Source: Roseovarius confluentis
GTDB lineage: Bacteria > Pseudomonadota > Alphaproteobacteria > Rhodobacterales > Rhodobacteraceae
Direction of reading: 5' to 3'
NCBI RefSeq assembly: GCF_002917925.1
Contig: NZ_PPFE01000007.1
Span: 124,001 to 188,000 of the forward strand
Length of the DNA: 64,000 bases
Within the stretch, counting starts at the first letter, position 1, and the number at the start of each line of letters is the position of its first letter. Made by a program: the position numbers and the translations under genes. This document shows, one piece after another, positions 53,447 through 61,739 of the stretch. The notes beneath the pieces are model-generated. The model was not told the DNA's origin. It worked only from the letters and a program-made list of their open reading frames with translations, and did no database searches.

Positions 53447-55813
53447 ATGAACGCACTCGACCGCAAGCTCCTACGCGATTTCGTCCGGCTCTGGGAACAG
53501 GCGCTGGCGATCGCGCTGGTCCTGGCCTGCGGCGTGGCCATCCTCCTGGCAACCTTCGGCACCTATGGCGCACTGGACGAGACCCGCCGGGCCTATTACG
53601 AGCGCAACCGCTTTGCCGATGTCTTTGCGCATGCGGTGCGTGCGCCGCGGGCTCTGATGCAGGACATCCGGGCCATAGACGGCGTTCGTTCCGCCGAGGC
53701 ACGCGTGTCCAATTATGTCATACTCGACGTGCCGGGACGGCAGGAAACCGTATCCGCCTATCTTTTGTCATTGCCCCCCGACGGCACTCAGGCGCAGCTC
53801 AACATGCCGATCCTGCGCACGGGCCGTTTGCCCCGCCCCGAAAGGACGGACGAGGCCGCCGTCAACGCGCCTTTCGCGGCAGCCAACGGGCTGGAACCCG
53901 GCGACAGGTTTCATGCCAATCTGAACGGCCAGAAACGAGAAATCACCGTCACCGGCACATTGCTGTCACCCGAATTCATCTACACCATTGGCCCGGGCGC
54001 CCTGATGCCCGACAACGAGACTTTCGCGATCCTCTGGATGCCCGAGCGCACTGTCGCGGCGGCGTTCGACATGGACGGCGCCTTCAACGACGTCACTCTC
54101 AAGCTTGGTCCTGGCACGCCGGAGGCCCCTGTGATCGACCGGCTGGACGACCTGCTGGAGCCCTATGGCGGTCTGGGTGCTTACGGGCGCGACCGGCACC
54201 TCTCCAACAGCTTCATCGACAGCGAGCTTCAGCAACAGCGCGTCGCCGCGATGATCCTGCCGCCGATTTTCTACGCCATATCGGCCTTTCTCGTTGGTGC
54301 CGTCATCAGTCGGATCATCGCGCTGGAACGCAGCGAGATCGGTCTTCTCAAAGCCATTGGCTACTCGAACGTGCGCATCTGCCTGCATTACCTCATGCTG
54401 GCAGGGCTCATCGCCCTTGGCGGCACGCTGATCGGCTGGGGCGCGGGCACTTGGCTGGCGCGCGGCCTCGCGCGGCTCTATGCCGGGTTCTTCGACTTCC
54501 CCTTCCTGATCTACCACGTCAGTCTGGACGCTTATGCGTTGTCGGGCCTGCTCGCGATTGCAAGCGCGGCGCTCGGCGCCGCCCGCAGCGCCCTGCGCGC
54601 GGCACGCCTGCCACCGGCGGTCGCCATGGCGCCGCCCGCCCCGCCGCGCTTCAAACAGGGCCTGCTGGACCACGCCATTGCCGCGCTGCGCCTGTCGCAG
54701 CCCACGATGATGATCGCCCGCAGCCTGCTGCGCTGGCCTCTGCGCTCAGGCATCACGCTCTTGGGCATGTCCTGCGCGGTGGCCGTGCTGGTAGCCTCCG
54801 GTTTCTTTTCCGCCGCGCTCGACGCGTTGATGGACACCACGTTCGACCGCGCCAACCGGCAGAACGCCATGCTCCTGTTCGACCCGGACGTGCCCGAAAC
54901 CGCGCTGACCGCCGTGGTCCGGCTTCCCGGAGTGCTGCGCGCGGAGGGGCAGCACTACCAGTCGGTCGTCCTGCGCCACGGACATCTCGAAAAGGAAACC
55001 GCAATCGAATCCCGCCGCCCGGGAACCGATCTTGCCCGCATCATCGCCCAGGACGGCGGCGTGATCGAACCCCCGAGCCAGGGCCTCCTGCTGTCGGAGC
55101 GTCTGGCCCGGCAGTTGGAGGCCGCGCCCGGAGACGTGCTCGAGGCGGAATTCCTCGGTGGACGCAACGAGACCCACAAGATCCGCATCGCCGGGATCGT
55201 CACGCAGTATATCGGCCTCAACGCCTACATGGATCTCGGCGCGCTCAACACGCTTTTGCGGCAAGCGCCCCGTATCACCGCCGCCAACCTGCAACTGGAC
55301 ACGGCCGCACTGCCGGACCTGCACAAGGTACTCAAGGCAACGCCGGAACTCTCCGCGCTGGTCCTGCTCGACAAGGCGAAACGCGGCTTCGAGGCGACGA
55401 TCCGCGAAAACCTGATGATCATGACCACGATCTACATGACAGTCGCCGTGCTGATCACCGCAGGCGTCAGCTACAACTCGGCCCGCATCCAGCTTTCCGA
55501 ACGGGCCCGCGAACTCGCCAGCCTGCGCATTCTCGGCTTCAGCCGGGGCGAGGTCGCCTACATCCTGATCGGGGAAACCATGCTGATCGCCACGCTGGCG
55601 CAGCCGTTGGGCTGGCTCTTCGGGGCGGCGATTGCCGGTGCGCTGGCAAGGGGCTCCTCGAGCGATCTCTACGAAATCCCGCTGGTGCTGGAGACAGCAG
55701 GTTTTGCGCAGGCCAGCCTCGTGGTGCTGGCCGCGGCGCTGGCGGCCGCACTCGTCGTGCGCCGCCGCCTGGATACTCTCGACCTCGTGCAGGTCATGAA
55801 AACACGTGAATGA
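53447..55813 (+). CDS. FtsX-like ABC exporter permease
   Basis: A 788-residue membrane protein with a first helix (LWEQALAIALVLACGVAILLATFG), a large periplasmic MacB-PCD-like domain, a first FtsX cluster of helices near residues 285-385, a second extracytoplasmic domain, and a second FtsX cluster at the C-terminus (SLRILGFSRGEVAYILIGE). This two-cluster layout resembles AttFG/LolCE-type exporters and macrolide/lipid/peptide exporters. Substrate not clear. Confidence 0.9.
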   Translation: MNALDRKLLRDFVRLWEQALAIALVLACGVAILLATFGTYGALDETRRAYYERNRFADVFAHAVRAPRALMQDIRAIDGVRSAEARVSNYVILDVPGRQETVSAYLLSLPPDGTQAQLNMPILRTGRLPRPERTDEAAVNAPFAAANGLEPGDRFHANLNGQKREITVTGTLLSPEFIYTIGPGALMPDNETFAILWMPERTVAAAFDMDGAFNDVTLKLGPGTPEAPVIDRLDDLLEPYGGLGAYGRDRHLSNSFIDSELQQQRVAAMILPPIFYAISAFLVGAVISRIIALERSEIGLLKAIGYSNVRICLHYLMLAGLIALGGTLIGWGAGTWLARGLARLYAGFFDFPFLIYHVSLDAYALSGLLAIASAALGAARSALRAARLPPAVAMAPPAPPRFKQGLLDHAIAALRLSQPTMMIARSLLRWPLRSGITLLGMSCAVAVLVASGFFSAALDALMDTTFDRANRQNAMLLFDPDVPETALTAVVRLPGVLRAEGQHYQSVVLRHGHLEKETAIESRRPGTDLARIIAQDGGVIEPPSQGLLLSERLARQLEAAPGDVLEAEFLGGRNETHKIRIAGIVTQYIGLNAYMDLGALNTLLRQAPRITAANLQLDTAALPDLHKVLKATPELSALVLLDKAKRGFEATIRENLMIMTTIYMTVAVLITAGVSYNSARIQLSERARELASLRILGFSRGEVAYILIGETMLIATLAQPLGWLFGAAIAGALARGSSSDLYEIPLVLETAGFAQASLVVLAAALAAALVVRRRLDTLDLVQVMKTRE

Positions 55814-55821
55814 GGACAGCG

Positions 55822-57027
55822 ATGAAACCCAGTACCGCGATCGCAATTTCCGTCGGCACCCTGGCCCTTGGCGCCCTCGCCGTGCTGGCCTTCCGGACGG
55901 ACCCGGTACCGGTCGACTTGGCGGAGGTGCGGCGCGGCCCGATGCAGGTGACCGTGGATGTCGAAGGAGAAACCCGCATCGCCGAGCTTTACGAAGTTGC
56001 CGCGCCGATCCGCGGCAATGCGCGACGCGCGCCGGTGCGCGTGGGCGACCCGGTCATTGCAGGCCAAACCGTGGTTGCCATTCTCGACCCGGCCGCATCC
56101 GATCCGCTCGATGCCCGCAGTCGCGTCCAGGCCGAAGCTGCCACGCGCGAGGCAGAGGCCGGTCTGCACATGGCCCAAAGCACGCTGCGCCAGGCCGAGG
56201 AAGAGCTGCAGCTCGCCACCAGTGAACACAACCGCACGCGCGAACTGGTGGATCGTGGCGTCGCCTCGCTGGCCCGGCTGGAATCGGCCGAGCAAACCCT
56301 CGCCGCGCGTCAGGCCGCCCGGCGCGCAGCCGAGTCGAACCTCGAACGCGCACAAAGCGCGCTCGACCGCGCCCGCGCCGCCCTCATCGACGCAACCGCA
56401 GACGCCACCAGCGCCGAGACTTGCTGCATGAGCCTGACGGCACCCGTGGACGGACAGGTGCTGGAAATCGACACGATCAGCGCCCGCCCCGTCGCCGCCG
56501 GAACCCGCCTGCTGACTATCGGGCAGCCGCAAGATCTCGAAATCGTGGCCGACGTCTTGTCGACCGACGCCGTCCGGCTGAAGGTCGGCGACCGGGCCGA
56601 GGTTCTGCGCTGGGGCGGAGACAAGACGCTCGAGGCCACCATCTCCCGGATCGAGCCCTCCGCCTACACCAAGGTCTCCGCCCTCGGGATCGAGGAACAG
56701 CGCGTCGACGTGGTGTTCGATCTCGCAACCCCTGCAGAGGACCGCCAGGCGCTTGGCCACGGCTTTTCCGTCTACCTGCGCGTTGTGGAATGGGAAGGTC
56801 AGGATATCCTGCAAGTCCCACTCAGCGCACTCTTCCGGCGCGGCGCGGACTGGGCGGTATTCGTGGCCGTGAATGACGCGGCCAGCCTGCGGATGATCGA
56901 AACCGGAAAGATGAACCCGGACCAGGCACAAGTCCTCTCCGGGCTCCAGGCGGGCGACACCGTGATCCTGCACCCCAACGACAGCATCCGCGACGGCGTC
57001 TCGATCATCCCGCGGCAGGCCGAATGA
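55822..57027 (+). CDS. HlyD-family periplasmic adaptor
   Basis: A 401-residue membrane fusion protein starting MKPSTAIAIS, after GAGGACAGCG; an ATG at 55810 overlapping the permease stop is possible. An N-terminal anchor, VEGETRIAELYEVAAPIRGNARRAPVRVGD lipoyl start (shortened here), a coiled-coil hairpin of Ala/Glu/Arg (residues 100-200), a CCMSLTAPVDGQVLEI return, and a beta-barrel domain. Together with the two upstream genes it forms a tripartite MacAB-like pump; an outer-membrane channel is not seen nearby. Confidence 0.9.
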   Translation: MKPSTAIAISVGTLALGALAVLAFRTDPVPVDLAEVRRGPMQVTVDVEGETRIAELYEVAAPIRGNARRAPVRVGDPVIAGQTVVAILDPAASDPLDARSRVQAEAATREAEAGLHMAQSTLRQAEEELQLATSEHNRTRELVDRGVASLARLESAEQTLAARQAARRAAESNLERAQSALDRARAALIDATADATSAETCCMSLTAPVDGQVLEIDTISARPVAAGTRLLTIGQPQDLEIVADVLSTDAVRLKVGDRAEVLRWGGDKTLEATISRIEPSAYTKVSALGIEEQRVDVVFDLATPAEDRQALGHGFSVYLRVVEWEGQDILQVPLSALFRRGADWAVFVAVNDAASLRMIETGKMNPDQAQVLSGLQAGDTVILHPNDSIRDGVSIIPRQAE

Positions 57028-57069
57028 CACAAAGCGCTCCAACCGCTCGCCGCGAAGGCGTACCGCCAA

Positions 57070-57111
57070 TTGATGCGTGTCAATCACAAGGCCCGACAGG
57101 CAGCATAGAAT
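57070..57111 (+). promoter_or_regulatory. Predicted class II FNR-type promoter of the thioredoxin gene
   Basis: TTGATGCGTGTCAA (57070-57083; TTGAT-N4-GTCAA, one base from consensus) is centred at 57076.5. TAGAAT lies at 57106-57111, exactly where a -10 hexamer belongs if the box is at -41.5. The transcript would begin near 57118, 19 bp before the GTG. Confidence 0.65.
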
Positions 57112-57136
57112 CGGTCAAAACGAAAGGAGTGGCACA

Positions 57137-57583
57137 GTGGCTGTGAAACTGGCCTGTCTCGCCTGCGGGCAAACCAACCGCGTTCCCGAAGACCGGCTTT
57201 CCGCCGGACCGAAATGCGGCACCTGCGGCGCAAGGCTGATCGACAAGGCACCGAAAGACATTTCTTTCGAAGTGCTGCGCAAAGCCGCCCGCGTGGATGA
57301 ACTGCCGTTGATCGTCGATTTCTGGGCGGCGTGGTGCAGCCCGTGCCGATCCATGGCGCCAGAATTTGCCAGCGCCGCCGCCACGCTTTCCGGGCAGGCC
57401 CGTTTCGCCAAGCTGGACACCGAGGCCAACCCGCAAGCGAGCGGCACCTACGGCATACGCGGCATCCCCCTGCTGATCGCCTTTCGCGCCGGTGGCGAGG
57501 CTGGACGCCAGGCCGGCGCAATGCCCGCCGGGAAGATAACGGAATGGGTCAAGCGCATCGCCGGGAAAAGCAACGTGGGATGA
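57137..57583 (+). CDS. trxC: Thioredoxin 2 (TrxC-like) with zinc finger
   Basis: A 148-residue protein from a GTG with AAGGAG eight bases before it. Two CxxC pairs (Cys7/Cys10, Cys27/Cys30) form the N-terminal zinc finger of the TrxC class. The thioredoxin fold has DFWAAWCSPCRS with active-site Cys67 and Cys70, and the later cis-Pro in GIRGIPLLIAF. The active site is WCSPC where TrxC usually has WCGPC, which may alter redox potential. Cytosolic disulfide reductase. First gene of the chaperone run. Confidence 0.9.
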   Translation: MAVKLACLACGQTNRVPEDRLSAGPKCGTCGARLIDKAPKDISFEVLRKAARVDELPLIVDFWAAWCSPCRSMAPEFASAAATLSGQARFAKLDTEANPQASGTYGIRGIPLLIAFRAGGEAGRQAGAMPAGKITEWVKRIAGKSNVG

Positions 57584-57613
57584 ACTGGATTAGCATGAGT
57601 GTGAAACCGCAAA

Positions 57614-58552
57614 ATGAGTGACGACCCCTATAAGGTTCTTGGCGTCGCCAAAAAGGCATCGCAGGACGAGATCAAGAAGGCCTATCGCAAGCTCGCGAAA
57701 AAGCTGCACCCGGACCTGCACCCGGGCGATGCCGACAAGAAGGCCGAATTCCAGGCCGTGTCGGCGGCCTACGAGATACTTGGCAACGCCGAGAAACGCA
57801 GCCGCTTCGACACCGGGGAGATCGACGCCAAGGGTCACGAGCGCCCCGAGCGCGACTTCTACCACCAATATGCCGGCCAACAGCGCGCTCGCCGCTACGA
57901 TCCCGGGGCGGGGACGGGTGGCGCCGAGGACTTTTCCGACCTGTTCTCGGATCTTTTCGGCCAAAGGGCGCGTGGCGGCCAAGGCGGCTTTCGGCAGGAA
58001 TTCCACGCCCGGGGGTCCGATGCGCACTATCACCTCGACGTGGATTTCCTTGACGCCGCCAAGGGCGCGGGGCGCCGCGTCACCATGCCCGACGGCAACC
58101 GGATGGAGGTGACCATCCCTGCGGGTATCCGCGACGGCCAAACGTTGCGCCTGCGCGGCAAGGGTGGGCCTGGCTTCGGAGACGGCCCGCCCGGCGACGC
58201 GCTGGTGACCGTCACCATCCTGCCCCATCCGCTGTTCACCCGCGCAGGCGACAACGTGGAAATCGAACTGCCGATCACGTTCGACGAGGCCGTGCTGGGC
58301 ACGAAGGTCGATGTGCCCACGATCTCTGGCACCGTCGCGATGACCGTGCCCAAAGGCACGTCGTCCGGTGACAGGCTACGGCTTAAAGGACGCGGCCTGC
58401 CGATCACAAAGGGCGGCAAGGGCGACCAGATCGTGCGCCTCAGGATCGTGCTGCCCGACAAGATCGACGCACGGATGGAAGATCTCGCGAAGGAGTGGCG
58501 CAAACACGTCAAGACCGACCCGCGCCAGAAACTACGTAGGACGACGACATGA
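57614..58552 (+). CDS. cbpA: DnaJ C-terminal-domain co-chaperone CbpA-like
   Basis: A 312-residue type II J-protein. J-domain with HPD at residues 32-34, a Gly/Phe-rich linker (DFSDLFSDLFGQRARGGQGG), and two C-terminal substrate-binding domains (LDVDFLDAAKGAGRRV and IELPITFDEAVLGTKVDVPT). No zinc domain, as in CbpA. It stimulates DnaK ATPase and binds misfolded proteins. Its stop overlaps the cbpM start by 4 bp. Confidence 0.94.
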   Translation: MSDDPYKVLGVAKKASQDEIKKAYRKLAKKLHPDLHPGDADKKAEFQAVSAAYEILGNAEKRSRFDTGEIDAKGHERPERDFYHQYAGQQRARRYDPGAGTGGAEDFSDLFSDLFGQRARGGQGGFRQEFHARGSDAHYHLDVDFLDAAKGAGRRVTMPDGNRMEVTIPAGIRDGQTLRLRGKGGPGFGDGPPGDALVTVTILPHPLFTRAGDNVEIELPITFDEAVLGTKVDVPTISGTVAMTVPKGTSSGDRLRLKGRGLPITKGGKGDQIVRLRIVLPDKIDARMEDLAKEWRKHVKTDPRQKLRRTTT

Positions 58553-58887
58553 GCTACGACGAACGCACCGTTGTCACGCGTGTCGAGCGGCTGACGCTCC
58601 GGGACCTGCGCCTCTGGGTGCGCAAGGGCTGGGTCAAACCGATGGAAGGCATGGCAGGCCCACTCTTCGACGAGGTCGATGTCGCCCGCATCTGCCTTCT
58701 GCGTGATCTCAAGACCGACATGTCCATATCGGCCGACGCCCTGCCGCTGGTTTTGTCGCTGATCGACCGGCTGAACCAGACCCGCCGCGAGCTTCAATGC
58801 CTCCAGCGCGCCCTCGAAGGACAGCCGGACACCGTGCAGCAGCAGATCATTGCCCGCTACGCCGCACTTCACGAAGACCCGGAGTAG
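58549..58887 (+). CDS. cbpM: Chaperone modulator CbpM
   Basis: A 112-residue MerR-like small protein starting MSYDERTVVTRVERLT. LTLRDLRLWVRKGWVKP is the helix-turn-helix-like start, then LFDEVDVARICLLRDLKTDMSIS, a dimeric MerR-type helix set. CbpM inhibits CbpA by binding its J domain. Coupled to cbpA. Confidence 0.92.
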   Translation: MSYDERTVVTRVERLTLRDLRLWVRKGWVKPMEGMAGPLFDEVDVARICLLRDLKTDMSISADALPLVLSLIDRLNQTRRELQCLQRALEGQPDTVQQQIIARYAALHEDPE

Positions 58888-58936
58888 CGCCACGACCGAA
58901 CGGACAGGATACGAGCCAGGAAGAAAGGACGATCGC

Positions 58937-59245
58937 ATGGACAGGGATCTTGACCAGAGCCGCCGGCTCCTCGCCATGACCTACCGGCGCTACATCGAGG
59001 CCGACCTCGGCTGGGTCCGGGCACGCCGCGCCGCACGCGCATGGTTCCCCGAGGAAAGCCAGCCCTATCGCTGGACGATGGGCAGCCCGCAATCGCGCTT
59101 GCGCCAGATCTACGAACGGCGCCAACGCGCACTGGTGCAGCTCGCGGCCGCCCGGCAGAAATTCCTGCGCGCCAAGGAACGCATGGAAAAGCGCCGGCGG
59201 GTGATCCTGCTGCTGTCAGGGCCGCTCGACGGCCATGGCGTATGA
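58937..59245 (+). CDS. Helical protein of unknown function in the stress region
   Basis: A 102-residue basic, helical protein starting MDRDLDQSRRLLAMTYRRYIEADLGW. It contains ARAWFPEESQPYRWTMGSPQSRLRQIYERRQRAL and a basic coiled-coil end. No family recognised. It follows cbpM by 49 bp on the same strand. Confidence 0.7.
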   Translation: MDRDLDQSRRLLAMTYRRYIEADLGWVRARRAARAWFPEESQPYRWTMGSPQSRLRQIYERRQRALVQLAAARQKFLRAKERMEKRRRVILLLSGPLDGHGV

Positions 59246-59287
59246 AATGCCCGGCCAGCCCGGACCGCTTCAATCAAAGGAGTCATG

Positions 59288-59716
59288 ATGAAACACGTAA
59301 TGATCCCCATGGGGTTGCTCCTTGCGGGCTGCATGCCGGGACCCGAACCGGAAGTGTCCCGCGAGGACGGACAGGCGATTTTCGCCCGGAACTGCGCTGT
59401 CTGCCACGGAGTGGACGGCACCGGCACCGGGCCGATGGCCGCGCGTCTGTCAACGCGCCCGGCCGACCTCACGAAAATCGCCAGCCGCCGGGGCGGCGTG
59501 TGGCCAGTGCTTGAGGTGATGTCGATCATCGACGGCTATACCAAGCGAACAGAACCGCGCGAGGACATGCCGGTCATCGCGGAACTGACCGAGGGACCGA
59601 TGGTGGATTTCGACAGCGGCAACGGCCTCGTCAAACCCACGCCCGCCCGGCTCCTCGCCGTGGCCGAATATCTCGAACGCATACAGTCACCGCCGCCGTC
59701 CCGCTACGTGCCTTAA
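59288..59716 (+). CDS. Class I cytochrome c lipoprotein
   Basis: A 142-residue lipoprotein starting MKHVMIPMGLLLAGC with lipobox LLAGC (Cys15). Heme site CAVCH at residues 36-40, then GVDGTGTGPMAARLSTRPADLTKIA as in small monoheme c cytochromes. The ATG at 59288 is chosen over 59285 because GGAG lies five bases before it. It would sit in the periplasm attached to a membrane. Its partner is not known. Confidence 0.88.
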   Translation: MKHVMIPMGLLLAGCMPGPEPEVSREDGQAIFARNCAVCHGVDGTGTGPMAARLSTRPADLTKIASRRGGVWPVLEVMSIIDGYTKRTEPREDMPVIAELTEGPMVDFDSGNGLVKPTPARLLAVAEYLERIQSPPPSRYVP

Positions 59717-59793
59717 ACTGCAAATTCGCACATTCGGCTCTGTTCACTGTTCCTGGTCGGTCGTCTGTGCGCAATGGCCAGGCAAAGTCTTCG

Positions 59794-60069
59794 TCAACAT
59801 GGCATTGCCTTGCGCCCCAACACTTTCCGCAATCGAGTTATCCGACCTTCCGGAACACCGAAATACTGCGCGATCTCCGACGAACTCAAGCCGAGATCCG
59901 CAAAGACTTCCACCGAAGCCTTGGGGTCAGGTCCCAGCGGGTCAGGGGTATGCGCGGCATTGCTTTGCTGCAGGCTTCCTGGATCACAGAAGACGGTCGA
60001 CGGGATACTCTCGGGGGCCAGCACAAACTCATCACGATGCGAGTGTTCGATTTGGTGATCTGCCGGCAT
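59794..60069 (-). CDS. Small protein with possible HTH segment
   Basis: A 91-residue frame starting MPADHQIEHSHRDEFV after GGAGGGAG. The C-terminal part (ADLGLSSSEIAQYFGVPEGRITRLRKVLG) has the spacing of a helix-turn-helix: LSSSEIAQYFGVPEGRITRL. N-terminal half is unstructured-looking. It is opposite to its neighbours. An FNR-like palindrome lies 60 bp before its start. Could be a small regulator; moderate confidence that it is a gene. Confidence 0.5.
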   Translation of the reverse strand: MPADHQIEHSHRDEFVLAPESIPSTVFCDPGSLQQSNAAHTPDPLGPDPKASVEVFADLGLSSSEIAQYFGVPEGRITRLRKVLGRKAMPC

Positions 60070-60129
60070 GATTTGTTCTCCCTCCGTTGCAGCATTGCGG
60101 CAAGATGCTCGGACGCGGACGGTATTACA

Positions 60130-60143
60130 TTGACGGACGTCAA
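60130..60143. promoter_or_regulatory. FNR/Dnr-like palindrome in the divergent gap
   Basis: TTGACGGACGTCAA is a perfect TTGAC-N4-GTCAA palindrome, the Dnr/NnrR-like variant. It lies between the start of the small HTH gene (minus) and the EF-hand gene (plus). Confidence 0.55.
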
Positions 60144-60312
60144 TAGTGGGGAATGGCTGTCCTGGCCAAGCAAGACTCCGCCAATGTTCCCCCGCCTTGT
60201 CATGTCACGCACCAGCCATTGATCTTCGACAATGACCGTATGCCCGGCCCGTGTTTTCGTGGCGCCATCGACGCGCCCTGTTGGCGCGCCGACCTTTAGA
60301 TGGAGTTTTGAA

Positions 60313-60552
60313 ATGAAACACTTTGCCCCCGTGCTCGTCGCAAGCGTTTTTCTGTCCTCAACCGCCTTCGCACAAATGATGGAAGTCGATACGGACGAAG
60401 ACGGCATGGCAAGCTACGAAGAACTTACCGCAGTCTACACCGACGTGACCGAGGAACAGTTCACGGCCATGGACACCAATGCGGATGGCAGCCTGGACGA
60501 GGATGAAATGACCGTGGCTATGGATGCCGGAACGCTTGCAAAACCTGAATGA
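60313..60552 (+). CDS. Exported EF-hand calcium-binding protein
   Basis: A 79-residue protein starting MKHFAPVLVASVFLSSTAFAQ, a signal peptide with AFA cleavage. The mature part holds two EF-hand loops: DTDEDGMASYEE (near residues 26-37) and DTNADGSLDEDE (near 55-66), each with acidic residues at loop positions 1, 3, 5 and 12. It would bind Ca2+ in the periplasm. Gap 60553-60697 holds no gene. Confidence 0.85.
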   Translation: MKHFAPVLVASVFLSSTAFAQMMEVDTDEDGMASYEELTAVYTDVTEEQFTAMDTNADGSLDEDEMTVAMDAGTLAKPE

Positions 60553-60697
60553 GCCCTGCGCTCAAACGACGGCCCGTTCGGACTTCATGCCGCACGGACC
60601 GTCTTCGCCGTAGAAACCAGAATGCCGCGAAGCCGTACGGAGCGCCGAATTCGAATCTCCGGCGTCTGACCCTCTACCTGCCCTTGATAAAAAAACT

Positions 60698-61612
60698 TTA
60701 CGCCGATGCATCCGCTGCTGCACCCGCATTGGCGTAGTGGCTCATGCACTCATTCTCGCGTCCCCGCACCACGCGCTTGCCGTCCAGCGGCCCTCGTTTC
60801 TGGGTGACAATTGTGCACTGCGCTTCCGGCGCGTCCTTTTGGTGATAGAATGCTACGACCCAGTCCTTCGTCATACCAAGATCATGTGCCCGGGCGGTGT
60901 TGGAATATAGCAGCGTCAGGTGCCAGTCGCCTCGCCTCAGGTGCAGGATCGGCAGCCAGGCCTTGCCCTCTGGATTGAAACGGCGCGGAGCGATCTTGCG
61001 CAAACTGCCCGCAGCCGCCTGTTTTCGAAACAGCGCATCGGCGTCCAGCAGCAGCGATACCGACGGCGCATTGTCCTGCGCCTGCGTTCCGCGCCGCGCC
61101 AGGCGGATCGGGTCCAAACGGTCCGCCAGCGCCGCAAGGATGGCCCGGCGCCGCCGCCGGCCAAGCCCGGGCACGGACATTTTCGGATCGTGCAACAAGG
61201 CTTCCAGTTCTTCCAGCGTCTGCGCATCCAGATGCGTTGCAAACCTTTCGGCAAGGACCGGCCCGATGCCGGGAACAGTCTGAAACACCCGCTCCGGCGT
61301 GGTCTCTCCCCGCAGCCTTTCAAGCTGGGCCCACCGGCCCGTCGTCAGGATCTCCACGATCGCGGCCGCAATGCCATCCCCAATCGTCGGCAGGGCAACG
61401 AGCGCCTTGATGCCGCCGGAATTGTAGATTCCTCGCAACGCCAGGTTCATGTCCTCGATCCGGTCTGCCGCCGCATGATAGGCGCGCACGCGAAACCCGT
61501 CGTCGCCCTGTTTTTGCAATAGGTCCGCATAGCTCCGCAATCGTGCGGCGATCTGCGCGTTCTCGCGCAGGTGCGCGCGGGCGGGGGTACGGGTGCGCTC
61601 TGAATTTGCCAT
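60698..61612 (-). CDS. Helix-hairpin-helix protein related to the DNA polymerase X N-terminus
   Basis: A 304-residue protein starting MANSERTRTPARAH at 61612. Residues 20-100 resemble the Pol beta 8-kDa domain (NAQIAARLRSYADLLQKQG, FRVRAYHAAADRI, LPTIGDGIAAAIVEIL). Two further HhH motifs follow (FQTVPGIGPVLAERFA, VPGLGRRRRRAI). The palm with catalytic Asp residues and the PHP domain of PolX are missing; the C-terminal 120 residues (PEGKAWLPILHLRRGDWHLTLLYSNTARAH) form an unrecognised domain. It probably binds DNA structures, role unknown. Divergent from hsp20. Confidence 0.75.
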   Translation of the reverse strand: MANSERTRTPARAHLRENAQIAARLRSYADLLQKQGDDGFRVRAYHAAADRIEDMNLALRGIYNSGGIKALVALPTIGDGIAAAIVEILTTGRWAQLERLRGETTPERVFQTVPGIGPVLAERFATHLDAQTLEELEALLHDPKMSVPGLGRRRRRAILAALADRLDPIRLARRGTQAQDNAPSVSLLLDADALFRKQAAAGSLRKIAPRRFNPEGKAWLPILHLRRGDWHLTLLYSNTARAHDLGMTKDWVVAFYHQKDAPEAQCTIVTQKRGPLDGKRVVRGRENECMSHYANAGAAADASA

Positions 61613-61670
61613 GTCAGCGGCTCTGAAACGGTGTGCTGGAACCAGCATGACCTCATGGAACAAACGCGCA

Positions 61671-61684
61671 TTGCCCGCGGTCAA
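61671..61684. promoter_or_regulatory. Partial FNR/Dnr-like site between the HhH gene and hsp20
   Basis: TTGCCCGCGGTCAA: one base differs from TTGAC-N4-GTCAA. It is 62 bp before the hsp20 start, similar to the spacing at the thioredoxin gene. A weak candidate on its own. Confidence 0.4.
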
Positions 61685-61739
61685 TGCGCCCCCGCCCTAC
61701 ACATCGCATCGATGGATAGAACATTTCCGGAGGTTCCCG

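Noticed and set aside
60630-60665. A TTCGAAT-containing stretch that looks like the 3' end of a tRNA (possible att remnant)
   Set aside because: The T-arm does not form a 5-bp stem and no acceptor or anticodon arm can be built, so it is not called as a tRNA or attachment site.
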